From Candidatus Gastranaerophilales bacterium (GTDB lineage: Bacteria; Cyanobacteriota; Vampirovibrionia; Gastranaerophilales; Gastranaerophilaceae), in NCBI GenBank assembly GCA_944325705.1, contig CALVBB010000006.1, positions 1 through 64,000 of the forward strand: a DNA stretch of 64,000 nt. Direction: 5' to 3'. This document shows, piece by piece, positions 36,479 to 44,760 of this stretch; position 1 is the first letter of the stretch, and every line of letters starts with the position of its first letter. The translations under genes were made by a program, and so were the position numbers. A model generated the notes under the pieces. The model saw only the letters and a program-made list of their open reading frames with translations, had not been told where the DNA came from and did not search any database.

Positions 36479-37566
36479 TACTGGTGTTCTTCCTCAAATA
36501 CTTTCAACATTGGTTCGTATTTTCTGAATTTTGCAAAGATTTCCTGAGCGTCCTTCATTGTTTTGAGCTGTTTGATAAATTCTTTGCGCGGAACAGCAGG
36601 AATACCTACGATGATAGATTTTTCAGGGAATGATTTTGTAACGCCGGCTTTTGCGGTGACGATTGAATCCGAACCGATTTCAATATGATCGGCAAGACCT
36701 GCCTGACCGGCTATAACCACTCTGTCGCCAATAACACAGCTTCCTGCAATACCTACCTGAGATACGATTAAGCAGCCTTTACCTATTTTACAGTTGTGGC
36801 CAATCATAACAAGGTCATCAATTTTTGTATTATCGCCTATTGTGGTATCTTCAATTGTCCCGCGGTCGATTGCTGTATTGGCACCGATTTCAACGTTGTT
36901 GCCGATTTTGACAGCACCGATTGAAGGAATTTTGAAGATTACCTGTTTTATATTTTCTTCTTTAATTGAGCCGTCTTTTCTTGCCTGTTCAATGTTATCA
37001 GGATTTTCTGTAACAAAACTGAAACCGTCGGCACCAAGCGAAACTCCGTGATGGAGGATTACATCATCACCGATTGTTACTCTGTCGCCGATATTAACGG
37101 ACGGATGGAAGAAGCAGTTTTGACCGATATGAACGCCGCCGCCAATATAGGAATTTGCCATAATTTTAGTATTATCCCCGATTACGGCATCGTGAGAAAT
37201 CACAACATTCGGCCCGATTTGGACATTTTCGCCGAGTTTTGCTGTTTCGTGAACAACGGCAGTCGGATGAACTCCCTTATTCACAACAGGCGGAACATAA
37301 AAAAGGTTAAGCAGTTTCATCATTGCAAGACGCGGTCTTTCAACTTCAATTGTCGTGAACCCGTCAATCTGAACGCCTAACGGTACAAGTGCAGCTTTAG
37401 CTTTTGATTTTGCAAGGTTTGCAATTTCATCTTCTCCCAGCGCAAGGGCAAGAGTGTTTTCATCAGCCAGAAGCGGAGGTGCTATCTGAGTGATTGTAAC
37501 ATCTTCTGCTTTTGTTAACATACCATCAACGATTTGTGAAATTTCTTCTACCGTAAAACTTTTCAT
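36478..37566 (-). CDS. lpxD: UDP-3-O-acylglucosamine N-acyltransferase
   Basis: 362 residues. The N-terminal domain (MKSFTVEEISQIVDG...) is followed by a left-handed beta-helix of hexapeptide repeats (for example VQIGPNVVISHDAVIGDNTK). IGHNCKIGKG holds the catalytic His. It adds the second 3-hydroxyacyl chain to UDP-GlcN. It heads the lpxD-lpxC-fabZ cluster, with rfaE2 just upstream. Confidence 0.93.
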   Translation of the reverse strand: MKSFTVEEISQIVDGMLTKAEDVTITQIAPPLLADENTLALALGEDEIANLAKSKAKAALVPLGVQIDGFTTIEVERPRLAMMKLLNLFYVPPVVNKGVHPTAVVHETAKLGENVQIGPNVVISHDAVIGDNTKIMANSYIGGGVHIGQNCFFHPSVNIGDRVTIGDDVILHHGVSLGADGFSFVTENPDNIEQARKDGSIKEENIKQVIFKIPSIGAVKIGNNVEIGANTAIDRGTIEDTTIGDNTKIDDLVMIGHNCKIGKGCLIVSQVGIAGSCVIGDRVVIAGQAGLADHIEIGSDSIVTAKAGVTKSFPEKSIIVGIPAVPRKEFIKQLKTMKDAQEIFAKFRKYEPMLKVFEEEHQ

Positions 37567-37580
37567 GTGTTGCTCCTTAT

Positions 37581-38045
37581 TTAATTATTTTTCATTTTAT
37601 TAATTATATTTGTTGTGGATTTTCCTTCAACAAAGGTTATAAACTCAACCCTTGTACCGTTTTTTTTCATAATGTCAGCTTCAGGCAGAGTTTCCATATT
37701 GTAGTCTGCTCCTTTTGTGTAAACATCAGGTTTAATTTCATCTAAAAGATTCCGCGGGCTGTCCTCATCAAATAATACCACATAATCCACGTATCTCAAA
37801 GCGCTTAATATTTCCGCGCGGTCGTTTTCATTGTTTATAGGTCTTGAAGGGCCTTTGATTGAACGGACAGATTTGTCGGAGTTTAAAAGAACAATACAGT
37901 AATCAGCAAAGGATTTTGTTTTTTGTAAATATCTGACGTGTCCGGCATGCAGAATATCAAAACATCCGTTTGTGCAGACAACGGTTTTTCCTTCTTTGTG
38001 GATTTTGTCTACAAGATTTTTAATCTCATCTCTTTTTATTAACAT
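37581..38045 (-). CDS. rfaE2: D-glycero-beta-D-manno-heptose-1-phosphate adenylyltransferase
   Basis: 154 residues. TNGCFDILHAGHVRYL is the HxGH nucleotidyltransferase motif; INNENDRAEILSALRYVDYV and GKSTTNIINKM match the RfaE2/HldE C-terminal domain. It adenylates heptose for the LPS inner core. Here it is a standalone domain without the kinase half. It lies 14 bases before lpxD in the same direction. Confidence 0.88.
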   Translation of the reverse strand: MLIKRDEIKNLVDKIHKEGKTVVCTNGCFDILHAGHVRYLQKTKSFADYCIVLLNSDKSVRSIKGPSRPINNENDRAEILSALRYVDYVVLFDEDSPRNLLDEIKPDVYTKGADYNMETLPEADIMKKNGTRVEFITFVEGKSTTNIINKMKNN

Positions 38046-38197
38046 ATCCTTAATCCTTAACGGCTGCAGATATTCCTCCGTCTGCCGTCATAAATAAATT
38101 TTAGCAGAAAAATATTATAAATCAAATCTGTAAATTATAATGTTAGGCCTGTACAGCTTGTCAGCCTGCATCTGTAGAAGTATGACAGACGATAGGC

Positions 38198-38329
38198 TTA
38201 AGCTATTTGAAGTGTTTGTTCAAGCATTTCAATCGTTGTACGCGGAATGTCACATTCCTTTTTATCTTCTTTTTTATGTTCCGGTTCTTTTGTCATTAGT
38301 GCTGTTTTTGAATTTTTAGTCTTTTCCAT
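38198..38329 (-). CDS. Small hypothetical protein, 43 aa
   Basis: Not recognised. The ATG at 38329 has AAAGGAT upstream on the minus strand and encodes MEKTKNSKTALMTKEPEHKK followed by KEDKKECDIPRTTIEMLEQT and LQIA. Very Lys/Glu-rich with one Cys. It lies after the 77-codon frame 38399-38632 and may be in its operon. Confidence 0.45.
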   Translation of the reverse strand: MEKTKNSKTALMTKEPEHKKEDKKECDIPRTTIEMLEQTLQIA

Positions 38330-38350
38330 GGTTTTCATCCTTTGAATTTT

Positions 38351-38384
38351 TCAGGGGTAATTTCTGAAATTATAAAACCCCTGA
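38351..38384. repeat. Hairpin between two small genes
   Basis: TCAGGGGT and ACCCCTGA form an 8-bp stem around 18 bases. No strong U-run on the minus strand, so termination is uncertain. Confidence 0.4.
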
Positions 38385-38398
38385 TTAAATATTTTTGC

Positions 38399-38620
38399 TT
38401 ATTTTTTAGCAGTATTTTTTATGTATTGTGTTGTCACTTCTATTTTGTTAAGTGCGTTTTGCATAGGTGCGGAAGGGTTAAGCATTTCTAGAGCTCTTTT
38501 TTGCCTGTAATCAGGAAGCGGAGCTTCAAGCGGCAGACCGCTTTTACATGTTGTAATTTTCGGGGTTTGTTTTTTTGCTGATTGAATAAAAGGTTTTACG
38601 GGGTTGATTTTTATTGACAT
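38399..38620 (-). CDS. Small hypothetical protein, 73 aa
   Basis: Not recognised. ATG at 38620 (MSIKINPVKPFIQSAKKQTP) is chosen because GGAGGAG lies just upstream; the frame itself opens at 38632. It is basic in the first half with one Cys (TTCKSGLPLEAPLPDYRQKR). It lies downstream of asd in the same direction, 28 bases from its stop. Confidence 0.6.
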   Translation of the reverse strand: MSIKINPVKPFIQSAKKQTPKITTCKSGLPLEAPLPDYRQKRALEMLNPSAPMQNALNKIEVTTQYIKNTAKK

Positions 38621-38647
38621 TTTCTCCTCCAAATATTACTGCGGGAT

Positions 38648-39664
38648 TTAGAATAATCCCATCTCTATAACTTTTTTACAAAGCCTTACTGTATTTAATG
38701 CTGCGCCAATTCTGAGGTTGTCTGCAACGCACCAGAGTGTAATTCCGTTTTTAAAGGCAAGATTTTTTCTTATTCTGCCGACAAAAACAGGGTCTACTCC
38801 CGACGCGTCACGTGTTGTCGGATATTCAAAGTTTTCAGGATTATCTATTACTTTTATCCCGAAAGAATTTTTTAAGATTTCCCTCACCTCATCCGGCGTA
38901 ATTTCTTCTTCAAATTCAATGTCGACAGCTTCCGAGTGACCGTTGTAGACAGGAACTCTTGCGGCTGTACATGAGATAGGTAAATCAGCCGGCAGATGAA
39001 GAATTTTTTTAGTTTCATTGACAACTTTCATTTCTTCTTTTGTGTAACCGTTTTCGCAAAATACATCTATTTGCGGGATTACGTTGAAAGAAATTGGTTT
39101 TTTGAAACATCTGTTTTCAAACTCTTTGCCTTCAAGGGTTGCTTTGGTGTTTTCGGTGAGTTCGTTAATCGCAGCAAGCCCCGCGCCTGAAACTGCCTGA
39201 TAGGTTGAAACGATTAATCTTTTTATTTTTGCTTTTTCATGCAAAGGTTTGAGGACAAGCATTAACTGAGAAGTTGAGCAATTCGGGTTTGCGATGATGC
39301 CTTTATGCTTTCTCAAATCTTCATCGTTAACGTAAGCTATTACAAGCGGTACATCAGGCTCCATTCTGAATGCGCTGGAATTGTCAATGAGAACCCCGCC
39401 GCGTTTAACAATTTCCGGTGCAAACTTTTGTGACGTTGAGCCGCCGGCTGATGCAAGTACGATATTTACATTATCAAAGCTATCAGGTTTTGCTTCTTCT
39501 ACAGTGTATTCTTTTCCCTGAAATTCAAGTTTTGTTCCTGCGGATTTTGCGCTTGAAAGAAATTTTATTTCATTAAAATCGATGTTTAATTCGTCAACGA
39601 TTTTTGTAATTTCTCTTCCGACAACCCCTGTTGCACCCAAAATTGCTATATTTGGTTTTCTCAT
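38648..39664 (-). CDS. asd: Aspartate-semialdehyde dehydrogenase
   Basis: 338 residues. AILGATGVVGREI is the NADP loop, ANPNCSTSQLM holds the catalytic Cys, and RVPVYNGHSEAVDIEF holds the Arg and His of the active site. It makes aspartate semialdehyde for lysine/diaminopimelate, threonine and methionine. dapB, the next but one enzyme of the DAP branch, is 87 bases upstream in the same direction; dapA is absent. Confidence 0.95.
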   Translation of the reverse strand: MRKPNIAILGATGVVGREITKIVDELNIDFNEIKFLSSAKSAGTKLEFQGKEYTVEEAKPDSFDNVNIVLASAGGSTSQKFAPEIVKRGGVLIDNSSAFRMEPDVPLVIAYVNDEDLRKHKGIIANPNCSTSQLMLVLKPLHEKAKIKRLIVSTYQAVSGAGLAAINELTENTKATLEGKEFENRCFKKPISFNVIPQIDVFCENGYTKEEMKVVNETKKILHLPADLPISCTAARVPVYNGHSEAVDIEFEEEITPDEVREILKNSFGIKVIDNPENFEYPTTRDASGVDPVFVGRIRKNLAFKNGITLWCVADNLRIGAALNTVRLCKKVIEMGLF

Positions 39665-39750
39665 TATCTCTCCTCAATAATAATTGTTTATTGTGTGTTC
39701 TTTAATTCTATCAAAGACAAAAAATTTGTTAAGTCCTATGTGAATTTTTA

Positions 39751-40503
39751 TTACTGCATGATCTTTTCAAGACCGTAGACAAAATCATTTTTATCGTATA
39801 CATGTTTTACAGCGAGCATGACGCCCTGCATATAGCAATTTCTATCCATAGTGTCGTGGCGGATTGTCATGATTTGTCCTGCGGAGCCGAAGATTACCTC
39901 CTGTGATGCGATATACCCAGGCATTCTGACAGAGTGGATATGAATATCCGAATAAGAAATTCCACCTCTGGCGCCTTTAATTGTTTCTGTTTCAGGACAG
40001 TTGTTTTTTGTAAATGTTTCTTTTTCTTCCGACATCATAAGTGCTGTTTTAATTGAGGTTCCGGACGGCGCATCTTTTTTCTGATTGTGGTGAAGTTCTA
40101 TGATTTCTGCATTATCAAAATATTTTGAAGCTTGTTTTGCAAACATCATCATAAGAACTGCGCCTGTTGAAAAGTTCGGAGCAATAAGACATCCGGTGTT
40201 ATTTTTTTCTGATAATTCCCTCAATTCCGCAATCTGATCATCAGAAAGTCCTGTTGTGCCGATTACGATTTTTATGCCGTTGGTTAAGCAGTATTTTGCG
40301 TTTTCAAAGATGGATTTTGGCTGTGTGAAATCTATCAGCAGGTCAAATTTTACGGCCTTATGAGCTTCTTCTATAGATTTATAAGTGTCGTCGCCTGCGA
40401 TGTCGATTTTTGCGGCAAGTTCAGTCTCCGGACATTCCTCAACCGTTTTTACAACTTCTTTCCCCATTTTTCCTAACGCACCGCATACTGCTATTTTTAT
40501 CAT
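39751..40503 (-). CDS. dapB: 4-hydroxy-tetrahydrodipicolinate reductase
   Basis: 250 residues. AVCGALGKMGKEVV binds NAD(P)H, IGTTGLSDDQ and APNFSTGAVLMM form the core, and ELHHNQKKDAPSGTS holds the catalytic His and Lys. It acts in the DAP pathway that feeds lysine and peptidoglycan. Upstream lies hairpin element 6. Confidence 0.95.
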   Translation of the reverse strand: MIKIAVCGALGKMGKEVVKTVEECPETELAAKIDIAGDDTYKSIEEAHKAVKFDLLIDFTQPKSIFENAKYCLTNGIKIVIGTTGLSDDQIAELRELSEKNNTGCLIAPNFSTGAVLMMMFAKQASKYFDNAEIIELHHNQKKDAPSGTSIKTALMMSEEKETFTKNNCPETETIKGARGGISYSDIHIHSVRMPGYIASQEVIFGSAGQIMTIRHDTMDRNCYMQGVMLAVKHVYDKNDFVYGLEKIMQ

Positions 40504-40537
40504 AATTGAACTCTCCTTTTTTTCATTGAAATTTTTC

Positions 40538-40613
40538 AGATATGAATTTATATTTTCTCGGACACGCTCCCGCTCTGCTCCCGCTATCGCCTCGAAAACA
40601 TAAATTCATATCT
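40538..40613. repeat. Hairpin element 6 (solitary)
   Basis: AGATATGAATTTATATTTTC (40538-40557) pairs with 40594-40613, 19 of 20 positions. The loop is CGGACACGCTCCCGCTCTGC then TCCCGCTATCGCCTC. It lies between divergent dapB and the PC4-like gene, so it is not a terminator of either. No G-tract module follows. Confidence 0.85.
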
Positions 40614-40690
40614 TTACGTAAAGTAATTTTATCAAAAAAATATTTTCCGTGTTATTATTATTTAGTAATTAGTTTAAAAGGAGAGAAAGA

Positions 40691-40924
40691 ATGGCAGACG
40701 CAAAAATTTTGGCTACAATTGAAAGAAGCGACACTGAACAATTACAGATTTCGGTAAGCGAATACAAAGGAAGAAGTTATTTTAATCTAAGAATTTATTA
40801 TACAACCGATGAAGGTGCTACCTGGCTTCCGACAAAGAAGGGCGTAACTTTTGCACCTGACCAGCTTGATATTTTATCCGATGCGATTGAAGAAGCTAAA
40901 AAAGAATTCATGGCTGAAGAGTAA
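40691..40924 (+). CDS. PC4/YdbC-like ssDNA-binding coactivator domain protein
   Basis: 77 residues. VSEYKGRSYFNLRIYYTTD and WLPTKKGVTFAPDQLDILSD match the PC4 (PF02229) fold, which binds single-stranded or melted DNA as a dimer. AAAGGAGAGAAAGAATG gives the start. It lies 24 bases upstream of priA, a replication-restart helicase, so a role with ssDNA is plausible but inferred. Confidence 0.8.
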   Translation: MADAKILATIERSDTEQLQISVSEYKGRSYFNLRIYYTTDEGATWLPTKKGVTFAPDQLDILSDAIEEAKKEFMAEE

Positions 40925-40948
40925 ATCGGTTGAAAGGTTGCTGCTTGA

Positions 40949-43711
40949 ATGGTTAAAAGGTTTGAAAATAATAATAAAACGGAACAATCTTTATTATTTA
41001 ATCAAAATAATGTAACCGTTCAACCTATGAACCATTCAACCATTAAACCAAAGTATGCTCTTGCTTTAGTAAATATTAAAGGGCTCGGCGTAAAGACTTT
41101 CAGTTATTTAATCCCCGATGAGATGAAGGACAAAATCCAAATCGGGCAGGCAATTCTTGTACCTTTCGGGAGGCAGGGGCTTATAAATGCTTTTTGTGTG
41201 GGGTTTTCGGATTACCTGCCTGAGGAGATTAAGGCGAAGAAAATCAGCAAGATTTTGGATGAAACCCCGCTTTTTTCAATAGATTATTTAAAACTTCTAG
41301 AGTGGGTCGGGAATTATTACTGCTGTGACTTAGTGACGGTTTTGAATGCGGCAATACCTTTAAAGCTTATTGAAAAGGTTTCAAAAACCGAACAGACCGT
41401 TGAATTTGTAAGTTTTGAGGGCGCAACAAAACGACAGCATGAAGTGCTTGAAAAACTAAAATCAAGCGGGAAAATGCCGGTTGTAATGTTTGAAAAATAC
41501 GCAAAAACAACACGCCAGACGATTAAAAAACTTGAAGCTGCAGGATGTTTGAAACTTTCGACCGAGGAAATTTACAGGAACCCGCTGGATATTTTGAGAA
41601 TTGAAACAACAGAGCCTCTTGCAGCGCTTGAAGGCGAGCAGCTTTCTGCATACGAGGGGATAAAGAATAAGATAGATGAATACAATAACCCCTCACCCCA
41701 ACCCTCTCCCGCAAGGGGAGAGGGAGTAAAAGCCCGTCATTTTTATACCGAAAAAACTCTTCGCTATTCAAAAGAATTACGAAAATGTATGACAGATGCT
41801 GAAAATCTACTGTGGTTTTATCTGAAAAATAAACAGCTTAACGGGTATAAGTTCAGACGTCAGGAGGCTATAGATAACTATATCGCAGATTTTGTATGTT
41901 ACGAGAAAAAATTGATTATTGAACTGGATGGCGGTCACCATAATGAAAATAAAAATATAGAAAAAGATAAAGTTCGCCAAAATTATTTTGAAAAACAAGG
42001 CTTTAAAGTATTACGATTTTGGAACAATGATTTATTTCAAGATATTGAGAGTGTTTTGGATGTAGTATTAAAAGCGCTAGAACCCTCTCCCCTTGCGGGA
42101 GAGGGTTGGACGGAGTCCCAGGTGAGGGGTGGTCAAAAAGATTTCCCGCCTGTAATGCTTCTCCACGGCGTGACAGCAAGCGGCAAAACAGAGGTTTATT
42201 TTAAGCTTATTGATGACACAATTAAATCAGGGAAAAATGTCCTTTTTCTTGCGCCGGAAATCGCACTTGCGTCGCAATTAACAAAAAGGCTTGCAAAAAA
42301 ATTCGGAACAAAAGATGTTGCAATCTGGCACAGCAGTATTTCTGACGGCGAGCGGTATGACGTCTGGCAAAGACTTTACAAAGACGATATAAAAATTCTG
42401 GCAGGCGCAAGGTCTGCTGTTTTCGCGCCGCTAAAAAATATCGGGCTTATCATAATTGACGAGGAGCATGAGGGGGCTTATAAGCAGACAAGTCCTGCAC
42501 CGAGGTATGACGCGAAAGTCGTTGCACAAAAGCTTGCAGAATTCCATCACTGCCCGCTGCTTTTAGGCTCTGCGACTCCTGATATTTCGGTTTACTATCG
42601 CGCAATTAATTCCGGAAACCTCTTTGAAATGAAACACCGCTACCGTAACGCGCCCATTGCACCGGTTTCGGTTATTAATATGCAGGAACATTCAAAAGCC
42701 GCCTATAGAAGTGTTATTTCAAAACCCCTGCAGACCGCTATAAACGAAACTTTAGAGAAAAAACAACAGATAATTTTACTTATAAACCGCCGCGGGTTTT
42801 CAACGTTTACGCAGTGTCAGGCATGCGGACATGTAATTGAATGCCCCAATTGCGCGATTCCTATGATATGGCATGCCAAAGACCAGCGGCTTAAATGCCA
42901 CTACTGTAATCAGGTCGAAAGGTTCCCTGATGTCTGTCCCGAATGCGGGTCGGATGCCCTGAAAAACAGCGGCACAGGCACCCAGAAAATTGAGCAGTAT
43001 GTAAAAGAACTTTATCCTGACTATAATGTCGAACGCGTGGATAGTGACGTTATGGTGCGCAAAGGGGAGCACGTAAGGCTTCTGGAGCGGTTTCAAAAGG
43101 GTGATATTGATATTTTAGTCGGTACCCAGATGATTGCAAAGGGGCTGGATAACCCGAACGTTACTCTTGTGGGTGTAATTTCAGCCGATGCAAGCTTTAA
43201 CCTGCCGGATTTTAGAGCCTCCGAGCGCGGATTCCAGCTTCTCACGCAGGTTGCAGGACGCGCCGGCAGAGGTGAATTCACAGGGCGCGTGTTTTTCCAA
43301 ACCTATAACCCTGACTTTTATGCCCTTGAAAGCGCTAAATCCCAGAATTATCCCGAATTCTATAAAACAGAAATTGCAGCACGTGAGGAATTTGACTATC
43401 CGCCGTTCAGCCAGATGATTAGACTTATTATAAGTTCGATGAACAATTTCCGCGCGGAAAAATCCGCTCAGGAAATTGCTATGAGATTATGTCTGATGAT
43501 TGACAAATACGGCATATCTGAACGTCTTGAAGTCCTCGGGCCGACGCCTTGCGTAATCGAGAGAATTAACGGTTACTACAGGTTCCAGATTATTATCAAA
43601 AACAAGCTTGAAGAAAAAGGACATAACTTTATCTCAAGCTTTCTGAATAAAATCACAATGCCAAAAGATATAAAACTCGCAATTGACGTAGACCCGCTGG
43701 ATATTTTGTAG
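40949..43711 (+). CDS. priA: Primosomal helicase PriA with an internal DUF559-like nuclease domain
   Basis: 920 residues; a typical PriA is about 730-820. N-terminal fork-binding domain (about 35-240), then an insert (about 247-394), then the helicase: GVTASGKTEVY (Walker A), IIDEEHEGAYKQ, and eight Cys in two zinc sites (CQACGHVIECPNC, CHYCNQVERFPDVCPECG). The insert opens NPSPQPSPARGEG and closes EPSPLAGEGW, both coded by inverted repeats. It contains RKCMTDAENLLWFYLKNKQL and IADFVCYEKKLIIELDGGHH, a DUF559/Vsr-like nuclease. The first 30 residues derive from another repeat, so the true start is uncertain. Confidence 0.88.
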   Translation: MVKRFENNNKTEQSLLFNQNNVTVQPMNHSTIKPKYALALVNIKGLGVKTFSYLIPDEMKDKIQIGQAILVPFGRQGLINAFCVGFSDYLPEEIKAKKISKILDETPLFSIDYLKLLEWVGNYYCCDLVTVLNAAIPLKLIEKVSKTEQTVEFVSFEGATKRQHEVLEKLKSSGKMPVVMFEKYAKTTRQTIKKLEAAGCLKLSTEEIYRNPLDILRIETTEPLAALEGEQLSAYEGIKNKIDEYNNPSPQPSPARGEGVKARHFYTEKTLRYSKELRKCMTDAENLLWFYLKNKQLNGYKFRRQEAIDNYIADFVCYEKKLIIELDGGHHNENKNIEKDKVRQNYFEKQGFKVLRFWNNDLFQDIESVLDVVLKALEPSPLAGEGWTESQVRGGQKDFPPVMLLHGVTASGKTEVYFKLIDDTIKSGKNVLFLAPEIALASQLTKRLAKKFGTKDVAIWHSSISDGERYDVWQRLYKDDIKILAGARSAVFAPLKNIGLIIIDEEHEGAYKQTSPAPRYDAKVVAQKLAEFHHCPLLLGSATPDISVYYRAINSGNLFEMKHRYRNAPIAPVSVINMQEHSKAAYRSVISKPLQTAINETLEKKQQIILLINRRGFSTFTQCQACGHVIECPNCAIPMIWHAKDQRLKCHYCNQVERFPDVCPECGSDALKNSGTGTQKIEQYVKELYPDYNVERVDSDVMVRKGEHVRLLERFQKGDIDILVGTQMIAKGLDNPNVTLVGVISADASFNLPDFRASERGFQLLTQVAGRAGRGEFTGRVFFQTYNPDFYALESAKSQNYPEFYKTEIAAREEFDYPPFSQMIRLIISSMNNFRAEKSAQEIAMRLCLMIDKYGISERLEVLGPTPCVIERINGYYRFQIIIKNKLEEKGHNFISSFLNKITMPKDIKLAIDVDPLDIL
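41688..42130 (+). mobile_element. Inverted-repeat-bounded DUF559 cassette inside priA
   Basis: AACCCTCTCCCGCAAGGGGA+GAGGG (41700-41724) recurs exactly in reverse complement at 42083-42107. ACCCCTCACC (41688-41697) recurs reversed at 42121-42130. Between them the priA frame encodes a DUF559-like nuclease domain. Each end is also a hairpin by itself. Everything is in frame with priA, so the host gene stays open. Confidence 0.75.
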
Positions 43712-43748
43712 GTATTTACGCAGACTTTTAGCCTCCGCGTCTGTTTAA

Positions 43749-44444
43749 TTATTTCGGAAGATTTTTAAAATAATCCGTGTCAGTAAGTGCCTTATACGTG
43801 CAGCCTGCGCCGTTTATTTTGTTTGAAGAAGTTGCAGAACAGTAGGCATCATTTTTGCTGTAAAAGGCAGTACCTTCTGCTCCCATCGGCCGTAAGACTC
43901 CCTTTTCATCTATCTGAAACATAAATAAATCTTGACCTAGCCTATTGGGGCGGTTTTTATACCCATTGACATCAACTGATATAAATAGTTTGCCTCCGTT
44001 AGTTTCAAGAATTGTATTTTCTAAAAGAACCAAACTTCCATCATTCAATATGAATTGGCCATCGTCAAAGTTTGTAAGATAAATGGTTTTTCCGTTGAGG
44101 GTTGTATAAGTTTTTGAGTTTGTTTCTTCATCACCTGTATTTGGTATACATGAGGTTCCATTGTCATTTGCTCCATCCCCGCAATCTTTAATTGTTTTCA
44201 TATATTTCATCAATATAGGTTTGAGCTCACTGTCAGTTAAGTCTCCTTGTTTTATGCGTTCACCTGTTTCGGCCTGATACATATTGAGAGCCTGTCCTAT
44301 AACGGAATAACTTCGTTTTAAGCCTGTTTCAAGCTGTTTATTCCTGTTATTGTTAACCAGTGTCGGCAGAGTCATTGCAGCAACTACTCCAATTATGCCA
44401 AGAGTAATCAGCACTTCAGCCAGTGTAAATCCTTTATTGTTCAT
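43749..44444 (-). CDS. Type IV pilin-like protein
   Basis: 231 residues from the ATG at 44444 (MNNKGFTLAEVLITLGIIGV), with AGGAGG upstream; the longer frame to 44525 is not used. Prepilin signal cut before Phe6, Glu at mature position 5. Globular body with three Cys clusters and VDVNGYKNRPNRLGQDLFMF, the motif shared by the family. The promoter lies inside a long inverted repeat (44482-44516), and an XRE regulator is divergent at 44557. It has no G-tract module. Confidence 0.88.
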   Translation of the reverse strand: MNNKGFTLAEVLITLGIIGVVAAMTLPTLVNNNRNKQLETGLKRSYSVIGQALNMYQAETGERIKQGDLTDSELKPILMKYMKTIKDCGDGANDNGTSCIPNTGDEETNSKTYTTLNGKTIYLTNFDDGQFILNDGSLVLLENTILETNGGKLFISVDVNGYKNRPNRLGQDLFMFQIDEKGVLRPMGAEGTAFYSKNDAYCSATSSNKINGAGCTYKALTDTDYFKNLPK

Positions 44445-44481
44445 TATTAACCTCCTGTATGAATTAATATTACTAAGTAAT

Positions 44482-44516
44482 ACATCTATACATGTAATTA
44501 TAACATGTATAGATGT
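44482..44516. promoter_or_regulatory. Operator overlapping the pilin promoter
   Basis: ACATCTATACATG (44482-44494) and CATGTATAGATGT (44504-44516) are a perfect 13-bp inverted repeat around TAATTATAA. On the minus strand the spacer contains TATAAT (44502 to 44497), the likely -10 of the pilin gene. Binding here would block that promoter. Confidence 0.75.
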
Positions 44517-44556
44517 GTTTTTCAATCCTAAAGTTTTAAACTGTTAAAATAGCATT

Positions 44557-44760
44557 ATGATTAAAAACAGACTATCAATAATTCTCGGGGAACAGAGGAT
44601 GCGTGTTTCTGAATTATCAAATCTGACAGGTATCAGCCAGAACGCGTTGAATAAAATTTACCACAACAAAACAAAGGGTATTGATTTTGATACCCTAAAT
44701 AAACTCTGTAATGCACTTCAGCGCAATTCTCAGGAAATTTTTGAATTTACGCCTGATTAA
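44557..44760 (+). CDS. Small XRE-family regulator
   Basis: 67 residues, essentially one helix-turn-helix domain (MRVSELSNLTGISQNALNKI; DFDTLNKLCNALQRNSQEIF), of the YozG type. TAAAAT (44545-44550) ends 6 bases before the ATG, so it is leaderless. It is divergent from the pilin at 43.7-44.4 kb with the operator between; likely its regulator. Its end overlaps the convergent dxr stop by 14 bases. Confidence 0.85.
   Translation: MIKNRLSIILGEQRMRVSELSNLTGISQNALNKIYHNKTKGIDFDTLNKLCNALQRNSQEIFEFTPD

Noticed and set aside
41523-41771. Minus-strand ORF across the left end of the PriA cassette
   Set aside because: It is a shadow of priA with no start signals and consists partly of the palindromic repeat.
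41688-42130. PriA insert as an intein
   Set aside because: No splice-junction Cys/Ser at the start and no His-Asn at the end. The insert is bounded by repeats and contains only a DUF559-like nuclease.
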